Origin: Pseudoduganella lutea
GTDB lineage: Bacteria > Pseudomonadota > Gammaproteobacteria > Burkholderiales > Burkholderiaceae_D
Length of the DNA stretch: 64,000 bases
Reading direction: 5' to 3'
Assembly (NCBI RefSeq): GCF_004209755.1
Contig: NZ_CP035913.1
Location: 1,364,001-1,428,000 of the forward strand
The position numbers and the translations under genes are program-made. Shown in pieces: positions 1 to 9,396 of the stretch. The notes beneath the pieces were generated by a model. The model was not told where the DNA came from. It ran no database searches and saw only the letters and a program-made list of their open reading frames with translations. The first letter of the stretch is position 1; every line of letters begins with the position of its first letter.

Positions 1-183
1 GCCAATCAGCGTCACTCGCTCAACAAAAATGGCGAAATATCATCACCTTGGACCAAAAGTCAAATTTTTTTCCTAAAATGTGTCATTTTTTTATCGGACA
101 TGCTTGATAGATATTTTTTTGCTACCAGCAGGATACAATCGCTTAGATGAACGGAATAAGCAGGAATTGAAGGGGAGCTGGGA

Positions 184-894
184 ATGAACTTGATTAAATG
201 CGTGGCGGTATCGATGATTGCCATGGCGACTTTGTGCACTGGCGCCGCTGCCAGGGCGGATACCACCCTGGTCAACGACACTGACCGGCAGCAACTTGCG
301 GGCTGGCTCGGTAAAGACACGATTCAACTGACGAATATCTTCACCAAGACGACAGGCAGCACCGCTGCCGATTTCCATGCGGCGGCAGATGGCAAGGGCG
401 CCACGATCGTGGTAATGGAAGCTGTCACGAAGTCCGGTCAGTCGTTCCTGCTTGGCGGCTACAATCCAAGCGCATGGGCCTCCTCCGGCGGCTATGCCGT
501 CACCAATGAAGACAGCCTGCGTACGGCCTTCCTGTTCAACCTGACCTCGGACACGATCTTCCGCCAGATGCTCAGCGCCCAGCATCTTGAAACACTCGGT
601 TCCTACCAGACCCTGAACGAAGCCGGCATGGGTCCCACCTTCGGCTGGGGCCACGACCTGCAGATGGCAGGAGACCTGACCCGCGGTTCATCGCTGCTGT
701 ATTCGTATGCTGATGCGAGCCTGTCGAACATGAACTTGAGTATCGCCGATGGCCAGGCATATCGCGGCATCGATGACCTGGCGTTCGGCCGTGTCGAAGT
801 CTATACGATCAGCGCAGTACCGGAGCCGGCTTCATTGGCCATGCTCGCGCTTGGCTTATGCGTTATGGCAGCAAGGGCGGGCCGCAAGCGATGA
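184..894 (+). CDS. PEP-CTERM sorting domain protein
   Basis: A 236-residue exported protein. Residues 1-25 form a Sec signal peptide (MNLIKCVAVSMIAMATLCTG, cleavage near AARA). The C-terminus is a textbook PEP-CTERM tripartite tail: the VPEPAS motif, a short hydrophobic helix (LAMLALGLCVMAA) and a final Arg/Lys cluster (RAGRKR). Such tails are recognised by exosortase and are typical of exopolysaccharide-producing Gram-negatives. The body between has no family I recognise; it is rich in Thr, Ser, Gly and Ala. The start is supported by AGGGGAGC just upstream. The stop codon overlaps the start of the acyltransferase (ATGA), so the two are probably co-translated. Confidence 0.9.
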   Translation: MNLIKCVAVSMIAMATLCTGAAARADTTLVNDTDRQQLAGWLGKDTIQLTNIFTKTTGSTAADFHAAADGKGATIVVMEAVTKSGQSFLLGGYNPSAWASSGGYAVTNEDSLRTAFLFNLTSDTIFRQMLSAQHLETLGSYQTLNEAGMGPTFGWGHDLQMAGDLTRGSSLLYSYADASLSNMNLSIADGQAYRGIDDLAFGRVEVYTISAVPEPASLAMLALGLCVMAARAGRKR

Positions 895-2060
895 TCAAGT
901 CTTTCGAGGGCGCGCGCGGCTTCGCCGCGCTGCTGGTCGCCCTGTTCCACCTCCGCATTGCCACGTTCATCCCCTTCATTGCATTTGGCTACCTGTTCGT
1001 TGACCTGTTCTTCGTCCTGAGTGGCTTCCTGATCTGCTCCCTGTACGTTGAGCGGCTTGAGCACAAGGAGCAATTCGCACCGTTCGTCATTCGCCGTTTC
1101 GGCCGGCTATTCCCGCTGCTGATCGTTTCCACGATTGCGTTTGTACTGGTCGCGAACCTTGTAGCCTTCGGCAAGAACGAAGCAGTCGCACGCGGCTTGA
1201 CCAAATTCTCGAGCGGCATCGATGCGGTGCCCTACATGATCCCGACGCTTGCCGAGCTGACGTCGACACTGACCATGACGCACGGCATGGGGTTCTTCGA
1301 CAAACTGATCCTCAATTCCGTCAGCTGGAGCATCAGTGTCGAGTTCTACACTTATCTGCTGTTCGCTGGCCTCTGCCTGCTTGTCCCGCGCCGCCTGCGC
1401 CTTCCACTGTTCGGCATCCTTGCAATTGGGGGTTACGTCGTTACCGCCTGGGCCACTCTGGACCGGCACAACTGTCTTGCAGCGGGCTTTTGCTTCGATA
1501 TTACCTATGACTTCGGGTTTGCTCGTTGCGTGTCAGCATTTTTCCTGGGTGCCGTTACCTGGGCACTCAGCCGCCGGTTCGGGTCGTTGACCGAAAGCCG
1601 TCGCACAGCCATGCAGTGGGTGGCAATGGTGGCAATCATGGGCATCTTCGTGTTCGCGGACCGGTTGCCCGTGCTCACATTCACTTGCCCGCCGGTGTTC
1701 GCGCTGCTGGTCTTCAGCCTTGAAAAGGACAGCGGGCCTTTGGCCAGGTTATTGAAGCGACCCATTTTCCAGCTGCTCGGCGAGCGATCCTATTCGGTGT
1801 ATATGGTGCACCCGATCATCCTTCTCGTACTGGCGCCAGCCCAGAAAAAGCTTGCTGGGGGAATGCTCCTCGCCACCGTCACGCTGGTGTTGTATGTGGT
1901 AGTCGTGGTTTGGGCAGCCGGCTACAGCTATCGCTGGATCGAAGCACCGTTCCGCGACTTCTTCAACCGGGTTGCCGACCGGCTGAAACCGCGCATGGCG
2001 AAGGCGGGAAGCGTCGCCCGTGAGCATGTGAAAAAAGCGCCGATGCAAGCGTCTGAATAG
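891..2060 (+). CDS. Acyltransferase family 3 membrane protein (OafA/YrhL-like)
   Basis: A 389-residue polytopic inner-membrane O-acyltransferase that probably acetylates or acylates a surface or exported polysaccharide. The N-terminus has the Acyltransf_3 signature: an Arg in the GARG segment followed about ten residues later by the conserved His in ALFHL. Next come a membrane segment ending in FFVLSGFLI and the conserved SWSISVEFY motif. Around ten hydrophobic helices are visible, and the C-terminus is basic and cytoplasmic. A longer reading frame starts at 858 inside the previous gene. I choose ATG 891 because it makes the ATGA overlap with the PEP-CTERM gene and fits the family N-terminus. 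It is convergent with the RidA gene, one base apart. Confidence 0.88.
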   Translation: MIKSFEGARGFAALLVALFHLRIATFIPFIAFGYLFVDLFFVLSGFLICSLYVERLEHKEQFAPFVIRRFGRLFPLLIVSTIAFVLVANLVAFGKNEAVARGLTKFSSGIDAVPYMIPTLAELTSTLTMTHGMGFFDKLILNSVSWSISVEFYTYLLFAGLCLLVPRRLRLPLFGILAIGGYVVTAWATLDRHNCLAAGFCFDITYDFGFARCVSAFFLGAVTWALSRRFGSLTESRRTAMQWVAMVAIMGIFVFADRLPVLTFTCPPVFALLVFSLEKDSGPLARLLKRPIFQLLGERSYSVYMVHPIILLVLAPAQKKLAGGMLLATVTLVLYVVVVVWAAGYSYRWIEAPFRDFFNRVADRLKPRMAKAGSVAREHVKKAPMQASE

Positions 2061-2061
2061 G

Positions 2062-2463
2062 TCAGCTGTCCTGCGGCGGCACCACTGCCGTCGCCTCGAT
2101 CTCCACTCTTGCCCGGGCTTCGACCAGCCCGGCCACCACTACCGCCGTCATGGCGGGGTAGTGCGCACCGATCTGCTCGCGGTAGGCAGCGCCGAGCGCG
2201 CGCTGTGCGGCCAGGTACTCGGCGCGGTCGACCACATACCACGTCATCCGCACAATGTGCTCTGGCCGTGCCCCCGCCTCGGCCAGCACCTGCACGATAT
2301 TGGCCAGCGCCTGGCGGGCCTGCGCCACGAAATCGTCGCTCTCGAACTCGCCGGAAGCATTCCACCCGACCATGCCGCTGACGAACACCATCCGTCCGCT
2401 GGCGGCGACACCGTTCGAGTACCCTTTCGGCCGCGGCCAGCCGGGCGGTTGCAGGATTTCCAT
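2062..2463 (-). CDS. RidA family enamine/imine deaminase
   Basis: A 133-residue RidA/YjgF/UK114 family protein. Family hallmarks are the GRMVFVSGMVGW strand region and the central helix with QARQALANIVQVLAEAG. RidA proteins hydrolyse reactive enamines and imines. Here it is the last gene of an operon for CoA-linked 2-aminobenzoate breakdown, whose reduced ring product carries an enamine amino group. A dedicated role in releasing ammonia from that intermediate is a reasonable inference. RidA-like genes occur in other anthranilate-CoA clusters as far as I know. The start codon is two bases downstream of the stop of the acyl-CoA dehydrogenase gene, so translation is probably coupled. Confidence 0.85.
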   Translation of the reverse strand: MEILQPPGWPRPKGYSNGVAASGRMVFVSGMVGWNASGEFESDDFVAQARQALANIVQVLAEAGARPEHIVRMTWYVVDRAEYLAAQRALGAAYREQIGAHYPAMTAVVVAGLVEARARVEIEATAVVPPQDS

Positions 2464-2465
2464 GC

Positions 2466-3638
2466 TCACTCTTTCGATGGCGCCGCGCGCAGCAGTTCGC
2501 GCGCGATGATCAGTTGCTGCACCTCCGTGGCGCCCTCGTAGATGCGCAACGCGCGGATCTCCCGGTACAGCCGCTCCACGACTGCACCACTGACCACGCC
2601 CTGGCCGCCGAACATCTGCACGGCCGCATCGATGACCTGCTGCGCCGTTTCGGTCGCCGTCATCTTGGCCATCGCCGCCTCCTTGGTGACCTTGCTGCCC
2701 GCATCGCGCAGCCAGGCGGCGCGGTACGTCAACAATGCCGCGGCATCGATGCCGGTCGCCATCTGCGCCAGCTTCGCCTGCGTCAGCTGGAAGTCGGCGA
2801 GCACTTGCCCGAACATCGCGCGTGACGTGGCGCGCGCCAGCGCCTCGTCGAGCGCACGCCGTGCGAAGCCCAGCGCGGCGGCGGCAACCGACGTGCGAAA
2901 CACGTCCAGCGTGGCCATCGCCACCTTGAAGCCCTGCCCCGCCGTGCCGACCAGGCAGCCGGCCGGAATGCGACAACCGTCGAAACGCAGCCGGGCCAGC
3001 GGGTGCGGCGCGATCACGTCGATGCGTTCGGCGATCGACAGCCCGGGCGCCCCGGCATCGACGATGAACGCGCTGATGCCGCGCGCGCCGGGCGCCTCGC
3101 CGGTGCGGGCGAACACGGTATGAAAATCGGCGATGCCGCCATTCGAGATCCACGTCTTTTCGCCATCGAGCACGTAATGGTCGCCCTCGCGCACCGCCGT
3201 GCAGGCCATCGCCGCCACGTCGGAACCGGCATGCGGTTCGGACAGCGCGAACGCCGCGATCGCCTCGCCCCGTGCCACCCGCGGCAGCCAGGCTGCCTTC
3301 TGCGCGGCGCTGCCGAACAGGCTGATCGCACCGGCGCCGAGCCCCTGCATCGCGAACGCGAAATCGGCCAGGCCATCGTGGCGCGCCAGCGTCTCGCGGA
3401 TCAGGCACAGCGCGCGGGTGTCGAGCGCATCGGCGGTGCCGCCATACTGCGCACCGCCCACCGCGTGCCGCAGCCAGCCCGCCTCGCCCAGTTGCCGCAC
3501 CAGCGTGCGGCAGGCGGCATCCACATCAGCACCGTGCGTTGCGCCCAGGTGGGCAGCCGCCCATGCATCCAGTTCGCCTTCCAGTGCGCGGTGCCGCGCT
3601 TCCAGGAACGGCCAGTCGAGATATGCCTTGTCCGCCAT
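2466..3638 (-). CDS. Acyl-CoA dehydrogenase
   Basis: A 390-residue FAD-dependent acyl-CoA dehydrogenase. The family pattern is clear: an all-helical N-terminal domain, then [11 protein letters not shown] and [10 protein letters not shown] in the beta domain, and a C-terminal helical domain with the [11 protein letters not shown] segment that contacts FAD. The frame extends upstream to 3761, but that part is low-complexity Arg-rich readthrough. The ATG at 3638 gives the normal family length and lies one base past the hydratase stop. By context it probably dehydrogenates an alicyclic or ring-opened CoA thioester made from 2-aminobenzoyl-CoA. The exact substrate cannot be read from the sequence. 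Confidence 0.88.
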   Translation of the reverse strand: MADKAYLDWPFLEARHRALEGELDAWAAAHLGATHGADVDAACRTLVRQLGEAGWLRHAVGGAQYGGTADALDTRALCLIRETLARHDGLADFAFAMQGLGAGAISLFGSAAQKAAWLPRVARGEAIAAFALSEPHAGSDVAAMACTAVREGDHYVLDGEKTWISNGGIADFHTVFARTGEAPGARGISAFIVDAGAPGLSIAERIDVIAPHPLARLRFDGCRIPAGCLVGTAGQGFKVAMATLDVFRTSVAAAALGFARRALDEALARATSRAMFGQVLADFQLTQAKLAQMATGIDAAALLTYRAAWLRDAGSKVTKEAAMAKMTATETAQQVIDAAVQMFGGQGVVSGAVVERLYREIRALRIYEGATEVQQLIIARELLRAAPSKE

Positions 3639-3639
3639 G

Positions 3640-4494
3640 TCAATCCCCTTCGAACGCCGGTTTCTGTTTCGCCACGAACGCGTGGTAGGCGCGGTGGAAG
3701 TCGTTGGTGGCCATGCAGATGGCCTGCGCCTGCGCTTCCGCCTCGATCGCCTCGTCGACACCCATGTTCCACTCCTGCTGCAGCATTTTCTTTGTCATGC
3801 CATGGGCAAAGGTAGGCCCTTGCGCCAGGTTGCGCGCCATCGCCTGCGCGGCCTGGGCCAGCGATGCCGGTTCGTGCAGCGCATTGAAGAATCCCCACCG
3901 TTCGCCTTCCGCGCCAGACATCGACCGCCCCGTGAACAGCAGCTCGGCGGCGCGCCCCTGGCCGATCACGCGTGGCAGCAGCGCGCAGGCCCCCATGTCG
4001 CAGCCCGCCAGGCCGACGCGGGTGAACAGGAATGCCGTCTTGCTGCGCTGCGTGCCGTAGCGGATGTCGGACGCGAGAGCCAGCATCGCACCGGCGCCGG
4101 CGCAGATGCCGTCGACCGCCGCAATGACCGGCTGCGGGCATGCGCGCATGGCCTTCACCACGTCGCCCGTCATGCGCGTAAAGGCCAGCAGGCCCGGCAT
4201 GTCGAGTTGCGTCAGCGGGCCGATAATGTCGTGCACGTCGCCGCCCGAGCAGAAGTCATCGCCGGCGCCGGCAATCACCACGGCCTTCACGTCGTCGGCA
4301 TGGGCCAGCGCGCGGAACAGGTCGCGCAGTTCGGCATACGAGTCGAACGTGAGCGGATTCTTGCGTTCCGGTCGGTTCAGCGTGACCGTGGCCACGCCCT
4401 CTTCCACCGCGAACAGGAAGTGCCGCGCCGCGTAGCCGGCCAGTGTGGTGCGGTGACCGGGCAGCGCATGCGGCTGCCCCTGCAGGTATTTCAT
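3640..4494 (-). CDS. Enoyl-CoA hydratase/isomerase family protein
   Basis: A 284-residue crotonase-fold protein. Visible motifs are the substrate-binding strand [17 protein letters not shown], the first oxyanion-hole segment [11 protein letters not shown] and the second glycine-rich segment [20 protein letters not shown]. It is expected to hydrate or open a CoA thioester double bond. It sits between the ring monooxygenase/reductase and the acyl-CoA dehydrogenase, and so belongs to the beta-oxidation-like part of the anthranilate route. The frame continues upstream of 4494, but ATG 4494 gives the usual length and N-terminus. About 55 bases separate it from the upstream gene, the loosest junction in the operon. 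Confidence 0.88.
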   Translation of the reverse strand: MKYLQGQPHALPGHRTTLAGYAARHFLFAVEEGVATVTLNRPERKNPLTFDSYAELRDLFRALAHADDVKAVVIAGAGDDFCSGGDVHDIIGPLTQLDMPGLLAFTRMTGDVVKAMRACPQPVIAAVDGICAGAGAMLALASDIRYGTQRSKTAFLFTRVGLAGCDMGACALLPRVIGQGRAAELLFTGRSMSGAEGERWGFFNALHEPASLAQAAQAMARNLAQGPTFAHGMTKKMLQQEWNMGVDEAIEAEAQAQAICMATNDFHRAYHAFVAKQKPAFEGD

Positions 4495-4549
4495 GGTTTC
4501 TCCCCGCGGGCCAATGGCCTGCGCTTTCCAATGCGTTTCAATGTCTTGT

Positions 4550-6895
4550 TCAGGTTCCCGCCTGCGCCAGGTGGCGTTCGAGTTGCGCCTTGCCGGCCAG
4601 GTACTGCTTCGGCCATGGCTGCGCGCGGTAGCCGATGCGCGCCGCCTCCGCCAGCGTCCACGCCGGGTTGGCCAGGTGCGGCCGGCCCACGGCGCACAGG
4701 TCGGCACGGCCGGCGGCGATGATGCCGTTGGCATGGTCGGCCTCGGAGATCGCGCCCACGGCGATCGTGGCGATACCGGCCTCGTTGCGCACGCGGTCGG
4801 CAAACGGCGCCTGGTACATGCGGCCAAAGACCGGTTGCTCCGCCTTGCTGACCTGGCCGGACGAGCAGTCGATCAGATCGGCGCCCGCCGCCTTGAACAG
4901 CTTCCCGATCCGCACCGCGTCATCCGGCGTGATGCCGCCCGTCACCCAGTCGTGCGCGGAAATGCGCACGCTCATCGGCTTGTGCGCCGGCCACGCGGCG
5001 CGCATGGCCGTGAACACGCGCAGCGGAAAACGGCAGCGGTTCTCCAGGCTGCCGCCATGCGCATCGGTGCGCCGGTTCGTCAACGGCGAGATGAACGACG
5101 ACAGCAGGTAGCCGTGCGCGCAATGCAGTTCGAGCCAGTCGAAACCGGCCTCGTCGGCCGCTTGCGTGGCGCGCACGAAGTCGGCTTCGATGCGGTCCAT
5201 GTCGGCTGCGCCGGCCTCGCGCGCCATCTGCGAAACGCCTTCCAGGTATTGCTGCGGCGAGGCCGACACCAGCGGCCAGTTGCCCTCCTCCAGCGGCTGG
5301 TCGATGCCGTCCCACATCGCGCGCGTGGAACCCTTGGCGCCCGCGTGGCCGAGCTGGATGCCGATCTTCGCATCGCTTGCCGCATGCACGGCATCGACGA
5401 CGCGGCGCCACGCCACCGTATGCTGCGGCGCATACAGGCCGGGGCACCCCGGCGTGATCCGCGCATCGGCGGACACGCACGTCATTTCCGCCATCACCAA
5501 CGCCGCGCCGCCCACCGCGCGCGCGCCCAGGTGCAGCAGGTGCCAGTCGCCGACCGTGCCGTCGACAGCGCTGTACTGCGCCATCGGTGACACCACGATG
5601 CGGTTCTTCAGCACCAGCGCACGCACCCGGAAGGGCGTGAACATCGGCGGGATCGCGCAATCGTCGGGCGGCGCCAGGCCGGCCTGGCCGAACGCGCGGT
5701 GCGCAAACCAGCGCTCGTAGTCCGCCACGTAGTCACGGTCGCGCAGCCGCAGGTTCTCATGCGACAGCCGCTGGCTGCGCGCCAGCATCGCATAGGCGAA
5801 TTGCGGCGCGTCCAGCGCGGCGTAGCGCGCCACGTTTTCAAACCATTCCATCGAATTGCGCGCCGCGCTCTGCAGCCTCAAAACCTCGACCGAACGCTCC
5901 GCTTCATAACCATCGAGCGCCGTGCGCAAGTCGCCATGCGTGGCAATGTGGCGTGCCAGCGCGATCGCATCCTCCAGCGCCAGCCGCGTGCCGGAACCGA
6001 TGGAAAAGTGGGCCGAGTGCGCCGCATCGCCTACCAGCACGACCGGCACGGACGTTGATCCAGTTTCCCAGCGCACCCACCGTTCGCACGCGATGCGGGG
6101 GAACCGGCTCCACATGGCCGACCCGCGCAGGTGCGCCGCGTTCGACATCAGCCGATGCCCGTCGAGGCGATCCGCGAACAGCCGCTCGCAGAACGCGATC
6201 GATTCCTGCTGCGTCATGGTTTCCAGGCCGGCGGCGCGCCATACGGTTTCCGGCGCCTCCACGATGAATGTCGACGTGCCGGCATCGAACTGGTAGATGT
6301 GCGCCTGGAACCAGCCATGCGCCGTCTCGCGGAAGTCGAACGTGAACGCATCGAACCGCTTCGTCGTGCCCAGCCACACGAAGCGGCACCGCCGGGATTC
6401 AGCTTGCACCGCGGCCTGCGCCTCGGCCTGCGGCGCGAAGGTGTCCGCATACCGCGCGCGCACGCGGCTGTTCAGGCCATCGGCGGCGATCACCAGGCCG
6501 GCACCGTGGCGGGCCGCAAGCGCCTGCTCGTCCGTGACTTCCGTCTCGTAGACGAGTTCCACGCCCAGCGCCGCGCAGCGCCGCTGCAGGATGTCCAGCA
6601 GCCGCTTGCGGCCAATACCGGCAAACCCATGGCCGCCGGAACGCACCCGCGCGCCCTTGAAGAACACGTCGATGTCCTGCCAATGGTTGAACGAGTCGAT
6701 GACCTCGCGTGCGCTCGGCGCGTCCGCCGCGAGCAGCCTGTCCAGCGCCTGGTCGGAAAACACGACACCCCAGCCAAACGTGTCCTGCGGCCGGTTGCGC
6801 TCGACGACGACCACGCGGCGCGCCGGGTCGGCCTTCTTCAGCAGCAGCGCGCAATACAGGCCGGCCGGGCCGCCGCCGATGCACAGCACGTTCAT
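4550..6895 (-). CDS. abmA: Bifunctional 2-aminobenzoyl-CoA (or salicylyl-CoA) monooxygenase/reductase
   Basis: A 781-residue fusion of two flavoenzymes. Residues 1 to about 390 are a PHBH-type FAD monooxygenase: [16 protein letters not shown] dinucleotide motif at the N-terminus and the [21 protein letters not shown] motif near residue 290. Residues from about 395 to the end are an Old Yellow Enzyme-type FMN reductase ([20 protein letters not shown], then [18 protein letters not shown]). This architecture is that of Azoarcus 2-aminobenzoyl-CoA monooxygenase/reductase, which hydroxylates and reduces the ring. Databases also label it bifunctional salicylyl-CoA 5-hydroxylase. The RidA and ligase neighbours favour the aminobenzoate role. 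It overlaps the ligase gene by four bases. Confidence 0.87.
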   Translation of the reverse strand: MNVLCIGGGPAGLYCALLLKKADPARRVVVVERNRPQDTFGWGVVFSDQALDRLLAADAPSAREVIDSFNHWQDIDVFFKGARVRSGGHGFAGIGRKRLLDILQRRCAALGVELVYETEVTDEQALAARHGAGLVIAADGLNSRVRARYADTFAPQAEAQAAVQAESRRCRFVWLGTTKRFDAFTFDFRETAHGWFQAHIYQFDAGTSTFIVEAPETVWRAAGLETMTQQESIAFCERLFADRLDGHRLMSNAAHLRGSAMWSRFPRIACERWVRWETGSTSVPVVLVGDAAHSAHFSIGSGTRLALEDAIALARHIATHGDLRTALDGYEAERSVEVLRLQSAARNSMEWFENVARYAALDAPQFAYAMLARSQRLSHENLRLRDRDYVADYERWFAHRAFGQAGLAPPDDCAIPPMFTPFRVRALVLKNRIVVSPMAQYSAVDGTVGDWHLLHLGARAVGGAALVMAEMTCVSADARITPGCPGLYAPQHTVAWRRVVDAVHAASDAKIGIQLGHAGAKGSTRAMWDGIDQPLEEGNWPLVSASPQQYLEGVSQMAREAGAADMDRIEADFVRATQAADEAGFDWLELHCAHGYLLSSFISPLTNRRTDAHGGSLENRCRFPLRVFTAMRAAWPAHKPMSVRISAHDWVTGGITPDDAVRIGKLFKAAGADLIDCSSGQVSKAEQPVFGRMYQAPFADRVRNEAGIATIAVGAISEADHANGIIAAGRADLCAVGRPHLANPAWTLAEAARIGYRAQPWPKQYLAGKAQLERHLAQAGT

Positions 6896-8553
6896 GGCTG
6901 GCGCAGTCGGAAGCGCTGCAGCTTGCCGGTCTCGGTGCGCGGCAGCGACGTGGCGAACACCACGCGGCGCGGATACTTGTAAGGTGCGATCTCGCCCTTG
7001 GCGAATGCCTGCAGCTCGGCCGCCAGCGCCGGTGTGGCATCGTATCCCGGCCGCAGCACCACGTGTGCCTCGACGAGCTGCCCGCGCGCCACATCCGCGT
7101 GACCGACGACGCCGCACTCGGCCACGGCGGGGTGGCGCAGCAGTGCGTCTTCCACTTCCGGGCCGGCGATGTTGTAACCGCTCGAGACGATCATGTCGTC
7201 GGTGCGCGAGCGGTAGTAGAAATAGCCGTCGGCATCCATCTCGTAGGCGTCGCCGGTGAGGTTCCAGCCGTTGACCACGTAGTCCTTCTGCCGCGCATCG
7301 TCCAGGTAGCGGCAGCCGGTCGGGCCCTTGACGGCCAGCCGGCCAACCACGCCCGGCCCCACCGGCCGGCCCAGCGCATCGAGCACGCAGGCCTGGTAGC
7401 CGGGCACCGGCTTGCCCGTGGCGCCCGGCCGCACGTCCGCCCCCGCGGCGGCGATGAAGATGTGCAGCATCTCCGTCGAGCCGATGCCATCGATCATCGC
7501 GAGCCCCGTCGCCCGTTGCCAGGCCTCGCGGGTGGCGACCGGCAGCACTTCGCCCGCCGACACGGTTTCGCGCAGGCTCGACAGATCGTGGCTTGCCGCC
7601 TGCGCGGCCATTTGCCGGTACGCGGTGGGCGCCGTGAAGCAGACGGTGGCGCGGTGCCGGGCAATCGCCTCGAGTAGTGTTTCGGGGGTGAGTTTTTCCA
7701 GCAGTACCGCGCTGGCGCCCACGCGCAGCGGAAACAGCAGCAGCCCGCCCAGGCCGAACGTGAATGCCAGTGGCGGCGTGCCGATGAACACGTCCGATGG
7801 CTGCGTGCGCAGCGTGTGGCGCGGGAAGCAGTCGCAGATCGCCAGCACGTCGCGGTGGAAGTGCATCGTTCCTTTCGGTACGCCGGTGGTGCCGGACGTG
7901 AAGCTGATCAGGCATACGTCATCGGCCGCCGTATCGCACGCGGCGAACGTCGCCGGCGCCTGCGCCATCAACGCTTCGAGGCAGCCCGCTTCACTGGTGC
8001 CGTCTTCATCGGTACCGAAAGCATCGGTACCAAAATCATCGGTACCAAAATACAGCGTGGGCAGCAGGCCGGGCACCGCATCGAGATCGGCGCGCAGCGC
8101 GGCGGCGCACAGCACCGCGTCCACCTGCGCCTTCGCCACGATCGCCGCCAGCTCGCGCGTGCGCAGCAATGGCATCGTCGGCACGGCGATCAGGCCGGCC
8201 TTCAGCACGGCGAGGATGGCGGCCGCCATCAGTGGCGTATTGCCGCCCCGCAGCAGCACGCGGTTGCCCGGCACCAGCCCGAGCCGGCCGCGCAGCACGT
8301 GGGCGATACGGTCGACGCGTTCCTGCAGCTGGGCGTAGGTCCAGCGCTCATCCGCGCCGCACAGCGCCGTGCGCTCTCCCGCGCCGGCCGCGACGTGGCG
8401 GTCCAGCAGCTCGGCAACGCAGTTGATCCGCGCAGGGTAGTGCAATTCGGGCAGGTCGAACAGCAGATCCGGCCACAGCTCGGCGGGCGGCAGGTGGGCC
8501 CGCGCGAACGGATCGGCGTGCGCGCTGGCGATGCGTGGCGTGGCGTGGTCCAT
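6892..8553 (-). CDS. abmG: Aryl-CoA ligase, probably 2-aminobenzoate-CoA ligase
   Basis: A 553-residue AMP-forming acyl/aryl-CoA synthetase of the benzoate-CoA ligase group. The ATP-binding loop reads [17 protein letters not shown]; further on come [11 protein letters not shown], the [16 protein letters not shown] hinge region and a C-terminal Lys in TETGKLQRF for adenylation. It activates the aromatic acid in the cytoplasm, the first step for the monooxygenase/reductase encoded next, whose start overlaps its stop by four bases. ATG 8553 is taken as the start; the open frame further upstream has no family similarity. Residues about 168-182 carry an unusual tandem FGTD repeat, described separately. 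Confidence 0.87.
   Translation of the reverse strand: MDHATPRIASAHADPFARAHLPPAELWPDLLFDLPELHYPARINCVAELLDRHVAAGAGERTALCGADERWTYAQLQERVDRIAHVLRGRLGLVPGNRVLLRGGNTPLMAAAILAVLKAGLIAVPTMPLLRTRELAAIVAKAQVDAVLCAAALRADLDAVPGLLPTLYFGTDDFGTDAFGTDEDGTSEAGCLEALMAQAPATFAACDTAADDVCLISFTSGTTGVPKGTMHFHRDVLAICDCFPRHTLRTQPSDVFIGTPPLAFTFGLGGLLLFPLRVGASAVLLEKLTPETLLEAIARHRATVCFTAPTAYRQMAAQAASHDLSSLRETVSAGEVLPVATREAWQRATGLAMIDGIGSTEMLHIFIAAAGADVRPGATGKPVPGYQACVLDALGRPVGPGVVGRLAVKGPTGCRYLDDARQKDYVVNGWNLTGDAYEMDADGYFYYRSRTDDMIVSSGYNIAGPEVEDALLRHPAVAECGVVGHADVARGQLVEAHVVLRPGYDATPALAAELQAFAKGEIAPYKYPRRVVFATSLPRTETGKLQRFRLRQP
8007..8051 (-). repeat. Three in-frame 15-bp tandem repeats inside the CoA ligase gene
   Basis: Three consecutive 15-base units (plus-strand form CATCGGTACCAAAAT, the first copy with two changes) encode [15 protein letters not shown] in the ligase. 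The unit keeps the reading frame, so copy-number changes would only lengthen or shorten a surface loop. The repeat is more AT-rich than the surrounding gene. Confidence 0.85.
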
Positions 8554-8645
8554 GAGCGCCTCGTGGTGAATGGTCGGCCTGGCCACTGACTGCAAGCCTG
8601 AACGGTCCGGGGACCAGGCACGCGGCACGCAGGCCCGCGCCGCCC

Positions 8646-9323
8646 TCAAGCGCCCAGCCGCCGCGCCTGACGGCGCACGGCGTCGCGCACCGTGGCAAGC
8701 ATCGGTGCCAGTCCGGCCGTGGTGGCGGGCAGCACGGCCAGCTTGCCGGCGGCGCCAGCCAGGCCCAGCGTGGCGCAACCGCCGCGCAGGCGTTCCAGCC
8801 GCACCATGGCCTCGTCACGTTCGCCACGCAGCAGCAGCGCTTCCAGCTCGGCCTCGGCGGCCAGCAATTGCGTCTCGAACCCGGCCAGGTAGGCGGCCAG
8901 GCGTGCGGCATCGATCCCCAGCCGCGCCAGCGTGTCAGCCGGCTCCTCGGCCTGCAGCGGCATCGCCAGCGCATCGAGCTGGGCGCGCACCTGTGTCGGC
9001 TCGAACGGCTTGACGATGTAGCCGCTGGCGCCGGCCCGGGTGGCCAGTTCCACCGTCTCGCGGTCGTTCGCGGAAGATACCAGCACGAATGGCAGCGAAG
9101 CCAGCGCGGCATCGCCGCGCACCTTCTGCAGCAGCTCCATGCCCGACAGGCGCGGCATGCGCAGGTCGCAGAAGCAGGCAGCCGGCCGCAGGCCCGCAAC
9201 GAGCTGCTGCCATGCGTCGGCACCATCTTCGGCTTCGACGATTTCGTAGTGGCCGCTGCTGTCGATCAGGTGCATCAGCATCATCCGCGACACGACGTCG
9301 TCGTCGACTACCAGAACTTTCAT
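8646..9323 (-). CDS. Response regulator with a degenerate HPt-like C-terminal domain
   Basis: A 225-residue protein. Residues 1-120 are a receiver domain: acidic pocket VDDD at 6-9, phospho-acceptor Asp53 in CDLRMP, Ser83 and Lys105 (IVKPF). Residues about 130-225 are helical and contain ERLRGGCATLG, which aligns with the HPt motif HxLKGxxxxLG but has Glu177 where the phosphorylated His should be. There is no DNA-binding output domain, so it probably acts by protein contact. It lies 73 bases downstream of the giant hybrid kinase gene in the same direction and is a likely partner. A start at ATG 9323 fits the receiver N-terminus. Confidence 0.85.
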   Translation of the reverse strand: MKVLVVDDDVVSRMMLMHLIDSSGHYEIVEAEDGADAWQQLVAGLRPAACFCDLRMPRLSGMELLQKVRGDAALASLPFVLVSSANDRETVELATRAGASGYIVKPFEPTQVRAQLDALAMPLQAEEPADTLARLGIDAARLAAYLAGFETQLLAAEAELEALLLRGERDEAMVRLERLRGGCATLGLAGAAGKLAVLPATTAGLAPMLATVRDAVRRQARRLGA

Positions 9324-9396
9324 GGATTCCCCTTCGCCAACCCCGCGCCGGCGCGTTGCGATTATAACCAGTGGCGCCGTGCACGGGAATCGGCGT

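Noticed and set aside
1..183. RpoN-type (-24/-12) promoter expected for some PEP-CTERM genes
   Set aside because: No TGGCAC-N5-TTGC-like element was found. The stretch is AT-rich with T-runs, and I see nothing else in it that I can support.
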